From the NCBI RefSeq assembly GCF_036250695.1, contig NZ_CP109427.1, positions 682,001 to 746,000 on the forward strand: 64,000 bases of DNA, read 5' to 3'. Below, in pieces: positions 49,005 to 58,092 of this stretch (within the stretch, counting starts at the first letter, position 1; each line of letters begins with the position of its first letter). The notes under the pieces are model-generated. The model did no database searches and was not told the DNA's origin. It worked only from the letters and a program-made list of their open reading frames with translations. Both the position numbers and the translations under genes were made by a program. Source of the DNA: Streptomyces sp. NBC_01497 (GTDB taxonomy: Bacteria; Actinomycetota; Actinomycetes; Streptomycetales; Streptomycetaceae).

Positions 49005-51524
49005 TCAGCCCTCCACGGGCTCCTGTTCCACGGGCAGGGCCGGCGACGCGGTCCCCACCGGCTCGCCCGACGGCAGGGACAGCACCATCGTCAGGCCCCC
49101 GCCCGGAGTGTCCTCGGGGGCGAGCGTTCCGTCCATCGCCTCCGTGAGCCCCCGGGACAGGGCGAGGCCGAGCCCGACGCCCGTGCGGTTGTCCGTGTCG
49201 CCGAGTCGCTGGAACGCCTCGAAGGCCCGTTCGCGGTCCTCGGCGGGCAGGCCTGGGCCCCGGTCGATCACCCGGAGCTCGACCCGGCCGACGTGGGTGC
49301 TCGCGTTGAGTACGACCGTGGCGCCGCGCGGGGTGAACCGCGCCGCGTTCCCGACGAGGTTCGCGACGACCCGCTCCAGCAGCGGCGGGTCGGCGATGAC
49401 GGGGGGTGCGTCTTCGAGGCCGCGCGTCTCGACGCGGGGCGATCCCGTCGGCAGCGAGTCCAGCGCCGGTGCCACGACCTCCTCGAACAGGGTGGCCCGC
49501 AGGTGCGGCACGAGCGCGCCGGCCTGCAGGCGGCTCATGTCGAGGAGGTTCTCCACGAGCCTGCTGAGTTTCGCCATCGACTCGTCGGCGGTGGCGAGCA
49601 GTTCCTCCCGGTCCTCGGCGGAGAAGTCGACGTCGCGGCTGCGCAGGGAGCTGACGGCCGCCCAGCCGCCGGCGAGCGGGGTGCGCAGGTCGTGGCTGAC
49701 GGCAGTGAGCAGCGCGGTGCGCATCCGGTCGGCGGCCCGTACCGGCTCGACCTCGGCGGCGGCCTCGGCGAGCCGGGCGCGCTCGATCGCGGCGGCGACA
49801 TGCGCGGCGAAGGCAGCGAGCACGCGGCTCTCGGTGGCGGGCAGGGTGCGTCCACGCAGCACCAGGTAGCGGTCGTCCCCGACCGGGACGCGCACCGCGG
49901 TGCCGTCGTCGTCGGGTCCCTTGACGAGAGCGGCGCTCTCCATGCCGAACGTCTCCCTGGCGCGCTCCAGCAGGTCGGGCACGGCCTGGTCGCCGCGGAC
50001 GATGTCACCGGCGAGCGACGAGAGGGTCTCCGCCTCGGCGGTGGCTCTGGCGGCCCTGCGGGTCAGGCGCAGGGACCGGTCGACGACGGCGGCCACGGTC
50101 CAGGCGACGACCACGAACACGGCGAGCGCCAGGATGTTGTTCGTACTCATCACGGTGAACCGGCCACGGGGCACGATGAAGAAGTAGTTGAGCAGCAGCG
50201 ACGCGGTCACCGAGGCGACGACGGCGGAGGCCACGCCGCCCACGCACGCCACCGCCACCACCGTCAGCAGGAACAGCAGCGCCTCGCTCGTGAGGTTGAG
50301 CCTGCCGCCGGTGTGGGCGAGCAGGAACGTCAGCCCCACCGGCAGGACGAGCCCCGCGACGGGTCCCGCGACCAGCCGCCCCGTGGGCAGGGTGCGCCGC
50401 CGTGAGGGCAGCAGCCGTCCACCGCCCGCCCGTTCGTGGGCGACGATGTGGACGTCGATGTGCCCGGACATGGCGGCGATGGTCTCGCCGATGCCCTTGC
50501 CGGTCAGGAAGCGTTCGAGCCGGCCGCGCCTGCTGGTCCCGAGGACGAGCTGGGTGGCGTTCTGGGCGTGTGCGAACTCGGCGAGCGCGCAGGGCACGTC
50601 GTCGCCGACGAGCGTGTGGGAGCTGCCGCCCAGGCTCTCCACCAGGTGCCGCTGCTCGGCGAGCGCCACCGCCGAGGTGCCGCCGCTCAGCCCGTCGCTG
50701 CGGGCCACGTGCGCGGCCAGCAGGTCGCCGCCCGCGCTCCTGGCCGCGATCCTGGCCGCGCGGCGGATGAGCGTCGCGCCCTCGGGGCCGCCGGTGAGGG
50801 CGACGACGACCCGCTCCCTGGTCTCCCAGACACCCCCTATGCCGTGTTCGGTCCGGTAGCGCTGGAGGGCTTCGTCGACCCGGTCGGCGGTCCACATCAT
50901 GGCGAGTTCGCGCAGGGCGGTCAGGTTGCCGACGCGGAAGTAGTCGGCGAGGGCCGCGTTGATGTTCTCCGGCCCGTAGACGTCTCCGTGGGCGAGCCTG
51001 CGCCGCAGCGCCTCGGGCGGCATGTCGACGAGTTCGATCTGCTGGGCCCTGCGGACCACCTCGTCGGGGACGGTCTCGCGCTGCGGCACCTTGGTGATCT
51101 TCTCGACCACGTCGTTGAGGGACTCCAGGTGCTGGATGTTGACCGTCGTGACGACGTCGATGCCGGCCGCGAGGAGTTCCCCCACGTCCTGCCAGCGCTT
51201 GGTGTTGCGGCCGCCGGGGACGTTGGTGTGGGCGAGTTCGTCCACGAGGGCGACACCCGGAGAGCGGGCGAGGACCGCGTCGAGGTCCATCTCCTGGTGC
51301 GCGCCGCCCCCGTAGGAGCGTGGTGCGCGCGGCAGCACCTCAAGACCGGCAAGCCGCTCCTCGGTACGGGGGCGGCGGTGGCACTCGGCGAGTGCGACGA
51401 CGACGTCGGTGCCGCGGGCCTGCCTCCGCCTGCCCTCGTCCAGCATCCGGTACGTCTTGCCGACGCCGGGCGCGGCTCCGAGGAAGACCTTCAGCCGCCC
51501 CGCCCGCGCGCTCTCAGCGTTCAC
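49005..51524 (-). CDS. kdpD: KdpD-type osmosensitive K+ sensor histidine kinase, orphan
   Basis: The 839-residue protein has the complete KdpD layout. Residues ~10-215 form the KdpD domain (Walker A GAAPGVGKT, residues 16-24, and VDELAHTNVPG). A Usp-like domain follows (~235-360, VVVALTGGPEGATLIRRAARIA). Four membrane helices (~385-485), a GAF-like region, the phospho-acceptor VSHDLRTPLAG and the HATPase (VVANLVGNAARF, DRGPGLP, GVGLGLALSRG) complete it. It normally phosphorylates KdpE to activate kdpFABC when K+ is low. None of kdpE, kdpA, kdpB or kdpC is adjacent in this window. Start GTG has GGAG 6 bases upstream. It may work with a distant KdpE, or signal through another regulator. Confidence 0.92.
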   Translation of the reverse strand: MNAESARAGRLKVFLGAAPGVGKTYRMLDEGRRRQARGTDVVVALAECHRRPRTEERLAGLEVLPRAPRSYGGGAHQEMDLDAVLARSPGVALVDELAHTNVPGGRNTKRWQDVGELLAAGIDVVTTVNIQHLESLNDVVEKITKVPQRETVPDEVVRRAQQIELVDMPPEALRRRLAHGDVYGPENINAALADYFRVGNLTALRELAMMWTADRVDEALQRYRTEHGIGGVWETRERVVVALTGGPEGATLIRRAARIAARSAGGDLLAAHVARSDGLSGGTSAVALAEQRHLVESLGGSSHTLVGDDVPCALAEFAHAQNATQLVLGTSRRGRLERFLTGKGIGETIAAMSGHIDVHIVAHERAGGGRLLPSRRRTLPTGRLVAGPVAGLVLPVGLTFLLAHTGGRLNLTSEALLFLLTVVAVACVGGVASAVVASVTASLLLNYFFIVPRGRFTVMSTNNILALAVFVVVAWTVAAVVDRSLRLTRRAARATAEAETLSSLAGDIVRGDQAVPDLLERARETFGMESAALVKGPDDDGTAVRVPVGDDRYLVLRGRTLPATESRVLAAFAAHVAAAIERARLAEAAAEVEPVRAADRMRTALLTAVSHDLRTPLAGGWAAVSSLRSRDVDFSAEDREELLATADESMAKLSRLVENLLDMSRLQAGALVPHLRATLFEEVVAPALDSLPTGSPRVETRGLEDAPPVIADPPLLERVVANLVGNAARFTPRGATVVLNASTHVGRVELRVIDRGPGLPAEDRERAFEAFQRLGDTDNRTGVGLGLALSRGLTEAMDGTLAPEDTPGGGLTMVLSLPSGEPVGTASPALPVEQEPVEG

Positions 51525-51763
51525 CCGTCACTCCGTTCCCGGCCGAAGGCCGACAGGTGACCCCGGCACCGCGTGTCCGACCGTAGATCGTGGCGGGCGG
51601 CGGGGCGTGGACCGCGCCGCTACCGTTACGCCGCCTTGACGCCGAGCGGCCCGCGGGGCCCGGGGAACGGCTCCGCGGACGAGGCCGGGCGCCGGGCGCA
51701 CGCCCTGCGGTCGTACGATCCCCGATGCGCCCGGACCGGGCCGATCCGAGAACGGAGTCCCCG

Positions 51764-53137
51764 ATGCACGACCGCCTCGCCCGTGACCTGGACCGGCTGC
51801 CCGACCTGCTGGAAGCCGTGGCCGAGCAGGCCTGGGGCCTGCTCGGCGACGTGGCGGCACGGCCCGTGGCCGGCCGCGGCGCGCCGCCGACCGAACGCCC
51901 GCTGCCCGACGCGGGCGACGGCGCGGAGCGGGCCCTCGCGGAGTTCGCGGAGCGGTGGCTGCCACTGTTCTCGGCGAGCGCGGGCCCCCGCTACCTCGGG
52001 TTCGTCACCGGCGGCGCCACTCCGGCGGCGCTGGCGGGCGACTGGCTGGCCGCCGCCGTGGACCACAACACGATGTCCTCCCTCGACGGCGCGGGCCATC
52101 TGCTGGAGCGGGCGACGGTCGCCTGGCTGCGGGACCTGTTCGGCCTGCCGACGGCGCACGAGGGTGCTTTCGTCAGCGGGGCCACCATGTCGAACACGGT
52201 CGGTCTCGCCGTCGCCCGCGAGTGGCTCGGCGAGCAGCGGGGTGTCCTGGTCGCGCAGGAGGGCGTGGCCGCGCTCGGGCCCGTCCGGGTCCTGTCCGCC
52301 ACACCGCACTCCAGTGTGTCCAAGGCCCTGTCGGTGCTGGGGTTCGGGCGGGCGGCGCTGCGGACGGTGCCGACGCTGCCGGGGCGGGAGGCCGTGGACC
52401 CGGCCGCGCTGGAGCGCGCGCTCGCCGCGTCGGACGATCCGTGCGTGGTGGTGGCGAACGCCGGGACGGTCAACACCGCGGACTTCGACGACCTGCGCGC
52501 GGTGGCGGCGCTCAAGGAGCGGCACCGTTTCTGGCTGCACGTGGACGGCGCGTTCGGTGGCTTCGCGTCGCTCTCGCCCCGGTTCGCCGCGCTGACGGCG
52601 GGCCTGGATGCGGCGGACTCGGTCTGCGTCGACCTGCACAAGTGGCTGAACGTGCCGTACGACAGCGCGGTGCAGTTCACCCGGCGCCGGGATCTTCAGG
52701 CGCGGGTGTTCCAGAACGCGGCCGCCTATCTGGGCCCGCTCGGTGACACCCCGGACTTCTCGCACCTGACCCCGGAGAACTCCCGCCGGCTGCGGGCCCT
52801 CCCGGCCTGGTTCACACTGCGCGCGTACGGCCGGGAGGGCTATCGGGAGATCGTGGAGCGGTGCGCGGACAGCGCGGCGGCACTCGGCGCGGCCGTCGAG
52901 GCGCTGCCGGGGCTGCGACTGCTCGCCCCGGTGCGGCTGAACGTGGTGTGTTTCACGCTCACCGAGGATCCGACGGCACGCCGCCTCGCGGAGCTCGCGG
53001 AGGCGCTCTCCCCGGACGCGTTCGTCACCCCGACCGTGCTGGACGGTGTGCCCGCTCTGCGGGCCGCCTTCAGCAACTGGCGTACGACGGCGGCCGACGT
53101 ACGCCACATCGCCGACGCGCTGGCCCGGCTGGTGTGA
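51764..53137 (+). CDS. PLP-dependent group II decarboxylase / aspartate aminotransferase-superfamily enzyme
   Basis: The 457-residue protein belongs to the group II amino-acid decarboxylase family: FVTGGATPAALAGDWLAAAVDHN, GAFVSGATMSNTVGLAVARE, VVVANAGTVNTADFDDL, HVDGAFGGFASLSP, and the PLP lysine in VDLHKWLNVPYDS. The substrate may be an aromatic or acidic amino acid (such as Trp, Tyr, Asp or Glu); the sequence does not decide. ATG 51764 is the first start consistent with the domain. It is a single gene, convergent with the SBP gene after it (51-base gap). Confidence 0.9.
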   Translation: MHDRLARDLDRLPDLLEAVAEQAWGLLGDVAARPVAGRGAPPTERPLPDAGDGAERALAEFAERWLPLFSASAGPRYLGFVTGGATPAALAGDWLAAAVDHNTMSSLDGAGHLLERATVAWLRDLFGLPTAHEGAFVSGATMSNTVGLAVAREWLGEQRGVLVAQEGVAALGPVRVLSATPHSSVSKALSVLGFGRAALRTVPTLPGREAVDPAALERALAASDDPCVVVANAGTVNTADFDDLRAVAALKERHRFWLHVDGAFGGFASLSPRFAALTAGLDAADSVCVDLHKWLNVPYDSAVQFTRRRDLQARVFQNAAAYLGPLGDTPDFSHLTPENSRRLRALPAWFTLRAYGREGYREIVERCADSAAALGAAVEALPGLRLLAPVRLNVVCFTLTEDPTARRLAELAEALSPDAFVTPTVLDGVPALRAAFSNWRTTAADVRHIADALARLV

Positions 53138-53188
53138 CGTCGTCGGCGTCCCGCCCGGGCCCGACGACGGCACACCGCGGCGGCGCGT

Positions 53189-54268
53189 TCAGTCGGAGTC
53201 GGGCGAGGCGACCGTGTCCTTCACGAACTCCGTCGTGAAGGTCTTTTCCATGTCGACGTCCACGTCCCGCAGGTTCGGGTCGAACGTGGACAGGACGCGC
53301 TCGACGGTCATGGGGCCGTCGGGCGGCATCACACCGTCCGTGGTGAACATCGGCAGGGTGTTCTTGATGGACTGCGCGTACAGCTTCGCACCGCCGCCCT
53401 GCTGGTAGTCCGCCGGCATCTTGGCGGCGATCGCCTCCGGAGTGTGCGAGGACATCCAGCGCAGGGTCCGCACGAACGCGCGGGCCAGCCTGCGCACGGT
53501 GTCCTTGTGGCCGTTGACCCAGGCGGTGTTCATGTAGAGGCTCGACGACGGGTAGAGACCGCCGAGCGCGGCCCGGGAGCCGTCGGGGGTGCGCATGTCG
53601 ACGAGGACCGATCCGGCCTTCTTCTGCAGGAGGGTGGAGACGGTCGGCTCGGTCGTCATCCCGCCCTGGATGGAGCCCTGCTGGAGCGCGGAGATGAACG
53701 TCTGGCCGGCGCCGACCGCGACCGGGGTGAAATCGCTCGTCTTCAGACCCTCGTGCACGGCGAGGTACTTGGTCAGGAAGTCCGTCGACGAGCCGAGCCC
53801 GGTGACGCCCAGCTTCTTGCCCTTGAAGTCCTCGGGACCCTTCACCCCGGCGGCGGCCTTGTTCGAGACGACCTCCACCTCGCCCGGTGCCTGCGCCAGC
53901 TGCACCACCGACTCGACGTGCTTGCCCTTGGCCTGGAGGTCGAGGGTGTGGTCGTAGAAACCGACGGTGCCCTGGACGTCGCCGGAGACCAGCGCCGTCT
54001 CGGCCTGCACTCCCGCCGACTCCGTCAGCAACTGGACGTCGACGCCCTCGGCCTTGAAGTAGCCGAGCCGCTGCGTGAGCATCGCGGGCAGATAGATGAC
54101 CTTGTCCAGGCCACCCACCATGATCTTGACCTTGCCGCCGCCACCCGCGGAGTCCGCCCCGCCGGACGAGTCGTCGGCGCACGCGGAGAGGGCGGTGAGG
54201 GCGAGTACGCCGGTGACGGCGACGGCGGCCCTGGCCGCGCGGCCGGTGGGGATCAGGGAACTGCGCAT
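53189..54268 (-). CDS. NitT/TauT-type ABC substrate-binding lipoprotein
   Basis: The 359-residue protein has a signal peptide with lipobox LSAC (~27-30). It has the SsuA/THI5-like fold: VKIMVGGLDKVIYLPAMLTQRLGYFKAEGVDVQLL, LVSGDVQGTVGFYDHTLDLQAKGK, LGVTGLGSSTDFLTKYLAV, and QQGSIQGGMTTEPT. Such proteins carry sulfonates, nitrate, pyrimidine precursors or related small anions. It is the last gene of a three-gene importer operon (ATPase, permease, then this; 145 bases from the permease). The divergent DcuS/CitA-type two-component system suggests that the ligand is a small carboxylate- or sulfonate-like compound. Confidence 0.9.
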   Translation of the reverse strand: MRSSLIPTGRAARAAVAVTGVLALTALSACADDSSGGADSAGGGGKVKIMVGGLDKVIYLPAMLTQRLGYFKAEGVDVQLLTESAGVQAETALVSGDVQGTVGFYDHTLDLQAKGKHVESVVQLAQAPGEVEVVSNKAAAGVKGPEDFKGKKLGVTGLGSSTDFLTKYLAVHEGLKTSDFTPVAVGAGQTFISALQQGSIQGGMTTEPTVSTLLQKKAGSVLVDMRTPDGSRAALGGLYPSSSLYMNTAWVNGHKDTVRRLARAFVRTLRWMSSHTPEAIAAKMPADYQQGGGAKLYAQSIKNTLPMFTTDGVMPPDGPMTVERVLSTFDPNLRDVDVDMEKTFTTEFVKDTVASPDSD

Positions 54269-54413
54269 GGGGGGTCACGTCCTTGTGAAGTGCGAAGTCT
54301 GAAGTGTGCGGCCCTCGAATGGGGGGTCTGTGAGGATCACGCGGGAGGTGTGCGGCGGGGGTGTGCGGGTGTGGCGGAATCGTCCCGGCCCACCACCGCT
54401 CCGGCCGCTGTGC

Positions 54414-55295
54414 TCAGCGCCCGTCGCCCGCGACCGGGGCCTTCCAGCGGAACAACCGCCGCTCCAGGAAGGTCAGCAGCCCCTCGGCAAGCAACGCGAC
54501 GACCGCGAGGATGACCATCGCCGCGTACACACCCGCCGCGTTGAAGCTGCCCTGGGCGGCCGACACCAGCAGGCCGAGCCCCTTGGTCGCCCCGATGTAC
54601 TCGCCGACGATCGCGCCGATCAGCGCGAACCCGAAACTGACGTGCAGGCTGGTGAAGATCCACGAAGTGGCCGAGGGGATGACGACCTGGTACGTGACCT
54701 GCCGGTTGCTCGCACCGAGGATCCGCGCACCGTCGACGAGCCGCCGGTCCACCTCCCGGGCGCCCTGGAAGGCGTTGAAGAACACCGGGAAGAAGACGAG
54801 TACGACCGCGGAGGCGACCTTCGAGGCCGGTCCGAGGCCGAACCAGATCAGGAAGATCGGCGCGAGCACGATCCGCGGCAGCGCGTTGAGGACCTTGATG
54901 TACGGTCCGAGCACATCGGCGAGGAACCGGACCCGGCCGAGCGCGATGCCGAGCACCACGCCGCCGAACACTCCGGCGAGCCAGCCGAGCAGCGCCTCGT
55001 ACAGCGTGTACCAGACCTGCTGCGCCAGGGAACCCTGCGCGGTGCCCTCGGTGATCCACGTCCAGATCTGCGACCAGATCCTCGACGGCATCGAGAAGTT
55101 GAACGGATCGATGATCCCGGCGCGGGCGAAGGCCTCCCACAGTGAGACGACGGCGACCAGCACCAGGACCCGGGTGCCCTGCACCAGCCAGGAGCGGCGG
55201 CGTGCGGCGCGGGCCCTGGCACGCGTGCGGCGGTCCGCCGGGACGGCCGCACCCTTCGCGAGGACGGCCTCCGCACGCGGTGTGTCAGGCGGCAT
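54414..55295 (-). CDS. NitT/TauT-type ABC permease
   Basis: A 293-residue permease with about six helices and the family EAA loop EVDRRLVDGARILGASNRQVTYQVVIPSATSW. It starts inside the end of the ATPase gene (11-base overlap), so the two are translationally coupled. ATG 55295 follows GAGGGGAG; a GTG six codons upstream overlaps even more and is less likely. Its N-terminus is basic and Ala-rich. Together with the ATPase and binding protein it forms a complete importer. Confidence 0.9.
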   Translation of the reverse strand: MPPDTPRAEAVLAKGAAVPADRRTRARARAARRRSWLVQGTRVLVLVAVVSLWEAFARAGIIDPFNFSMPSRIWSQIWTWITEGTAQGSLAQQVWYTLYEALLGWLAGVFGGVVLGIALGRVRFLADVLGPYIKVLNALPRIVLAPIFLIWFGLGPASKVASAVVLVFFPVFFNAFQGAREVDRRLVDGARILGASNRQVTYQVVIPSATSWIFTSLHVSFGFALIGAIVGEYIGATKGLGLLVSAAQGSFNAAGVYAAMVILAVVALLAEGLLTFLERRLFRWKAPVAGDGR

Positions 55296-56100
55296 GTCCC
55301 GCTCCCCTCTCACGCGTGATGCGGACCTCTTCGCCGAGCGAGGCCCAGATCTCCCGGTAGATGTCGGTGAACTCCCTTTCGAGCCTGACGGCTTCGACCC
55401 GGCGGGGGCGCGGCAGTCCGATCTCGAAGACCTCCTTGACGGTGGCGGGGCCCGCCGTCATCACGACCACCTTGTCGGCGAGGGCGATGGACTCCTCCAG
55501 GTCGTGGGTGACGAAGACGACGGACGCGCCGGTGCCCGACCACAACTGAAGGAGTTCGTCCGACATCAGCGCGCGGGTCTGTACGTCGAGGGCGGAGAAC
55601 GGCTCGTCCATCAGGAGGATCTCCGGGTCGCACACGAGGGTCGCCGCGAGCGCCACGCGCTTGCGCTGGCCGCCGGAGAGCTGGTGCGGATAGCGGTCCT
55701 CGAACGCGCCGAGGCCGACGCGGTCCAGCCACTGCCGGGCCCGGTCCCGCGCCTCCGCCTTCGCCACGCCCCGAAAGCGCGGCCCGGCCATCACGTTCGA
55801 CAGGGCGGTGCGCCAGGGGAACACCGCGTCCTGCTGGAAGACGAAACCGACCTCGGCCGCGATGCCCGTCACCGGTTCACCGCCGATCAGCACCTCGCCC
55901 TCGGTGGGTTCCTCCAGTCCGCTGACCAGGGTCAGCGTGGTCGACTTCCCACAGCCCGTGGGGCCGACCACGGCGACGAACTCGCCGCGGCCGACGGTCA
56001 GGTCAAGGTCGCGTACGGCGGTGTGCGGCTCACCCGAGGGGGTGCTGAACACCTTGCTGGCCGCCCGCAGTTCGATGGCGGGGCTCGTCCGACTGTTCAT
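55285..56100 (-). CDS. NitT/TauT-type ABC ATPase
   Basis: The 271-residue protein has Walker [10 protein letters not shown], the family-typical Q-loop [18 protein letters not shown], signature [12 protein letters not shown], Walker [14 protein letters not shown] and the switch His in FVTHDLEES. It energises the permease that overlaps it. Start ATG 56100 has no Shine-Dalgarno but a TAGCGT -10 lies 7 bases upstream, so the transcript is probably leaderless. The palindromic operator at 56144-56170 is well placed for activation by the response regulator encoded divergently. Confidence 0.92.
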   Translation of the reverse strand: MNSRTSPAIELRAASKVFSTPSGEPHTAVRDLDLTVGRGEFVAVVGPTGCGKSTTLTLVSGLEEPTEGEVLIGGEPVTGIAAEVGFVFQQDAVFPWRTALSNVMAGPRFRGVAKAEARDRARQWLDRVGLGAFEDRYPHQLSGGQRKRVALAATLVCDPEILLMDEPFSALDVQTRALMSDELLQLWSGTGASVVFVTHDLEESIALADKVVVMTAGPATVKEVFEIGLPRPRRVEAVRLEREFTDIYREIWASLGEEVRITRERGAGHAA

Positions 56101-56107
56101 GGCGGCG

Positions 56108-56170
56108 ACGCTAGGGGGCGGGGGTTGCGCCCGGGAGTCTTGAGCGCACAACCAGCGTTGTGCGCACAAC
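56108..56170 (-). promoter_or_regulatory. Leaderless promoter and three-half-site operator between ABC operon and two-component genes
   Basis: TAGCGT (minus strand, 56108-56113) precedes the ATPase start by 7 bases, with no good -35, as expected for activator-dependent promoters. Half-sites GCGCACAAC (56144-56152), GTTGTGCGC (56157-56165) and GCGCACAAC (56162-56170) alternate in orientation; GTTGTGC/GCACAAC is a perfect 14-bp palindrome. The operator is centred about 57 bases upstream of the start codon. The response regulator at 58089 is the obvious ligand. Confidence 0.65.
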
Positions 56171-56319
56171 TCGGCGTTCTGCGCGTTCTGCTCACCGCCC
56201 GCCCGGGAAAACCGGGACCGGGGCTGGGCAGGGCCCCCGGCTACGGTCTACGGTGCGGCGACGCGGGCGGGCGGCCGCCCCGACGGCGACGACGCCGGCA
56301 CGACGGACGGAGGGTTCGC

Positions 56320-58092
56320 ATGCGCGTGCGCTGGCCCCGCCGGGTCTTCGCCCAGGTGCTGCTGGTGCAGCTGGCCACCACCACCGGTGTGCTCATGCTG
56401 GTCACCGCTCTGTTCCTGGCGCCGCTGAGCAGCCAGCTGGACGACGGGTCGATGCGGCAGGCCCTGTCCATCGCCCAGACGACGGCCGCCGACCCGGCGC
56501 TCACGCGCGAACTGGTCACCACGCGCCCGAGCCCGGGCGGCCCGGTACAGGCGGAGGCGGACCGGATCAGGCGCTCCACCGGCGCCCTGTACATCGTCGT
56601 GATGGACCGGCGCGGTGTCCGCTGGTCGCACACGGACACCGACCGGATCGGTGAGCGCGTGTCCACCGACCCCAGCGGCGCGCTCGCCGGGCGGGACGTC
56701 ATGGACATCGAGCGCGGCACGCTCGGCCTCTCGGCCCGCGGCAAGGCGCCGCTGCGCGACGCGCACGGCCGGGTCGTCGGGGCGGTGTCGGTCGGGATGG
56801 CGTACGACAGTGTGCGGGGCCGGCTGATGAGCGCGCTGCGCGGACTGCTCCTGTACGCGGGGGCCGCCCTGGCGGCAGGCGCGCTGGCCGCGTACGCCGT
56901 GTCGCGACGGCTGCAACGCCGCACGCACGGGCTGGCGTTCGCGGACATCTCGGCGCTGCTGGACGAGCGTGAGGCCATGCTGCACGGCATCCGCGAGGGG
57001 GTGGTGGCGCTGGACGGGCACGGCAGGGTGCGGCTCGTCAACGACGAGGCGCAGCGGCTGCTCGGGATCGGCCCCGACACGGCCGGCCGGGGCCTCGACG
57101 AGGTACTGCCGCCGGGCCGTACCGCCGACGTGCTGACGGGCCGGGTCGGCGGTGCGGACCTGCTGACGGTGTCCGGCGAGCGGGTGCTGGTCGCCAACCG
57201 GATGCCGGTAGGGGACGGCGGGGCCGTCGCCACCCTGCGGGACCGCACCGAACTGGAGCTGCTGGGAAGGGAGCTGGACAGCACGCACGGCCTGCTCGAC
57301 GCGCTGCGGGCCCAGGACCACGAGCACGCCAACCGGCTGCACACCCTGCTCGGGCTGCTGGAGCTCGGGCTGTACGAGGAGGCGGCGCAGTTCGTGGCCG
57401 ACGTGTCCCGGGCGCACCGGGCGTCGGCGGAACAGGTCGCGGAGCGGGTGCGCGACCCGCTGCTCGCGGCGCTGCTGGTGGGCAAGTCCGCGGTCGCGGC
57501 GGAGCGCGGCGCCGTCCTGCGGATCGCCGCGGGCACCCGCCTCCGGGAGCGGGTGGTGGACCCGCGCGATCTGGTCACCGTGCTGGGCAACCTGATCGAC
57601 AACGCGCTGGACGTGGCGCGGACGGTGGAGGTGGAGATGCGGGCGGAAAGCGGGGGAAGGACGGCCCTGGTGCGGGTGAGCGACGACGGGCCCGGGGTGC
57701 CGCCCGCGCTGCGCGAAGCGATCTTCGCGGAGGGCTGGACGACGAAGCGCTCCCCCGCGCACCGGGGGCGCGGGCTCGGCCTCGCGCTGGTGCGGCGGCT
57801 CGCCGAGCGGTACGGCGGGATGGCCCGCGTCACGGCACGTGCGGGCGGCGGCGCGGTCTTCACGGTGGTGCTGCCGGAGGCGCTCCTACCGGAGGCGCCC
57901 GGATCGGACGCGCGGGGTGCGCGGGAGCTCGTACCGGACGCGGTAGCGGACGGGCGAGGCGGGGACGTGCGGGAGCCGCGGTATCCGGAGGGAACAGGAG
58001 CACCGCGCACGCGTGACGGAACGACCACCGGTCGCGCCGCTTGTTCCGGCCCGGCCGATTCCGCTCCCGCCGGCCGGGAGGCTCGGCGGTGA
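56320..58092 (+). CDS. DcuS/CitA-type sensor histidine kinase
   Basis: The 590-residue protein has an N-terminal helix (~12-35), an extracytoplasmic PAS/PDC domain (~40-165, with IERGTLGLSARGKAPLRDAHGRVVGAVSVGMAYD), a second helix (~170-190), a cytoplasmic PAS (LLDEREAMLHGIREGVVALDGHGRVRLVNDEAQRLLG) and the HisKA typical of the family (HEHANRLHTLLGLLELG). Then the HATPase (VLGNLIDNALDVA, DDGPGVP, GRGLGLALVRRLAERYGG) and a disordered tail of about 70 residues follow. It senses a small carboxylate outside the cell. The GTG of the response regulator overlaps its stop. ATG follows GGAGGG. Confidence 0.92.
   Translation: MRVRWPRRVFAQVLLVQLATTTGVLMLVTALFLAPLSSQLDDGSMRQALSIAQTTAADPALTRELVTTRPSPGGPVQAEADRIRRSTGALYIVVMDRRGVRWSHTDTDRIGERVSTDPSGALAGRDVMDIERGTLGLSARGKAPLRDAHGRVVGAVSVGMAYDSVRGRLMSALRGLLLYAGAALAAGALAAYAVSRRLQRRTHGLAFADISALLDEREAMLHGIREGVVALDGHGRVRLVNDEAQRLLGIGPDTAGRGLDEVLPPGRTADVLTGRVGGADLLTVSGERVLVANRMPVGDGGAVATLRDRTELELLGRELDSTHGLLDALRAQDHEHANRLHTLLGLLELGLYEEAAQFVADVSRAHRASAEQVAERVRDPLLAALLVGKSAVAAERGAVLRIAAGTRLRERVVDPRDLVTVLGNLIDNALDVARTVEVEMRAESGGRTALVRVSDDGPGVPPALREAIFAEGWTTKRSPAHRGRGLGLALVRRLAERYGGMARVTARAGGGAVFTVVLPEALLPEAPGSDARGARELVPDAVADGRGGDVREPRYPEGTGAPRTRDGTTTGRAACSGPADSAPAGREARR

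Noticed and set aside
54361..56319. N-terminal extension of the sensor kinase to 54361
   Set aside because: It would run over the divergent ABC permease and ATPase genes; the kinase has a clear ATG at 56320 with GGAGGG and a membrane helix right after it.
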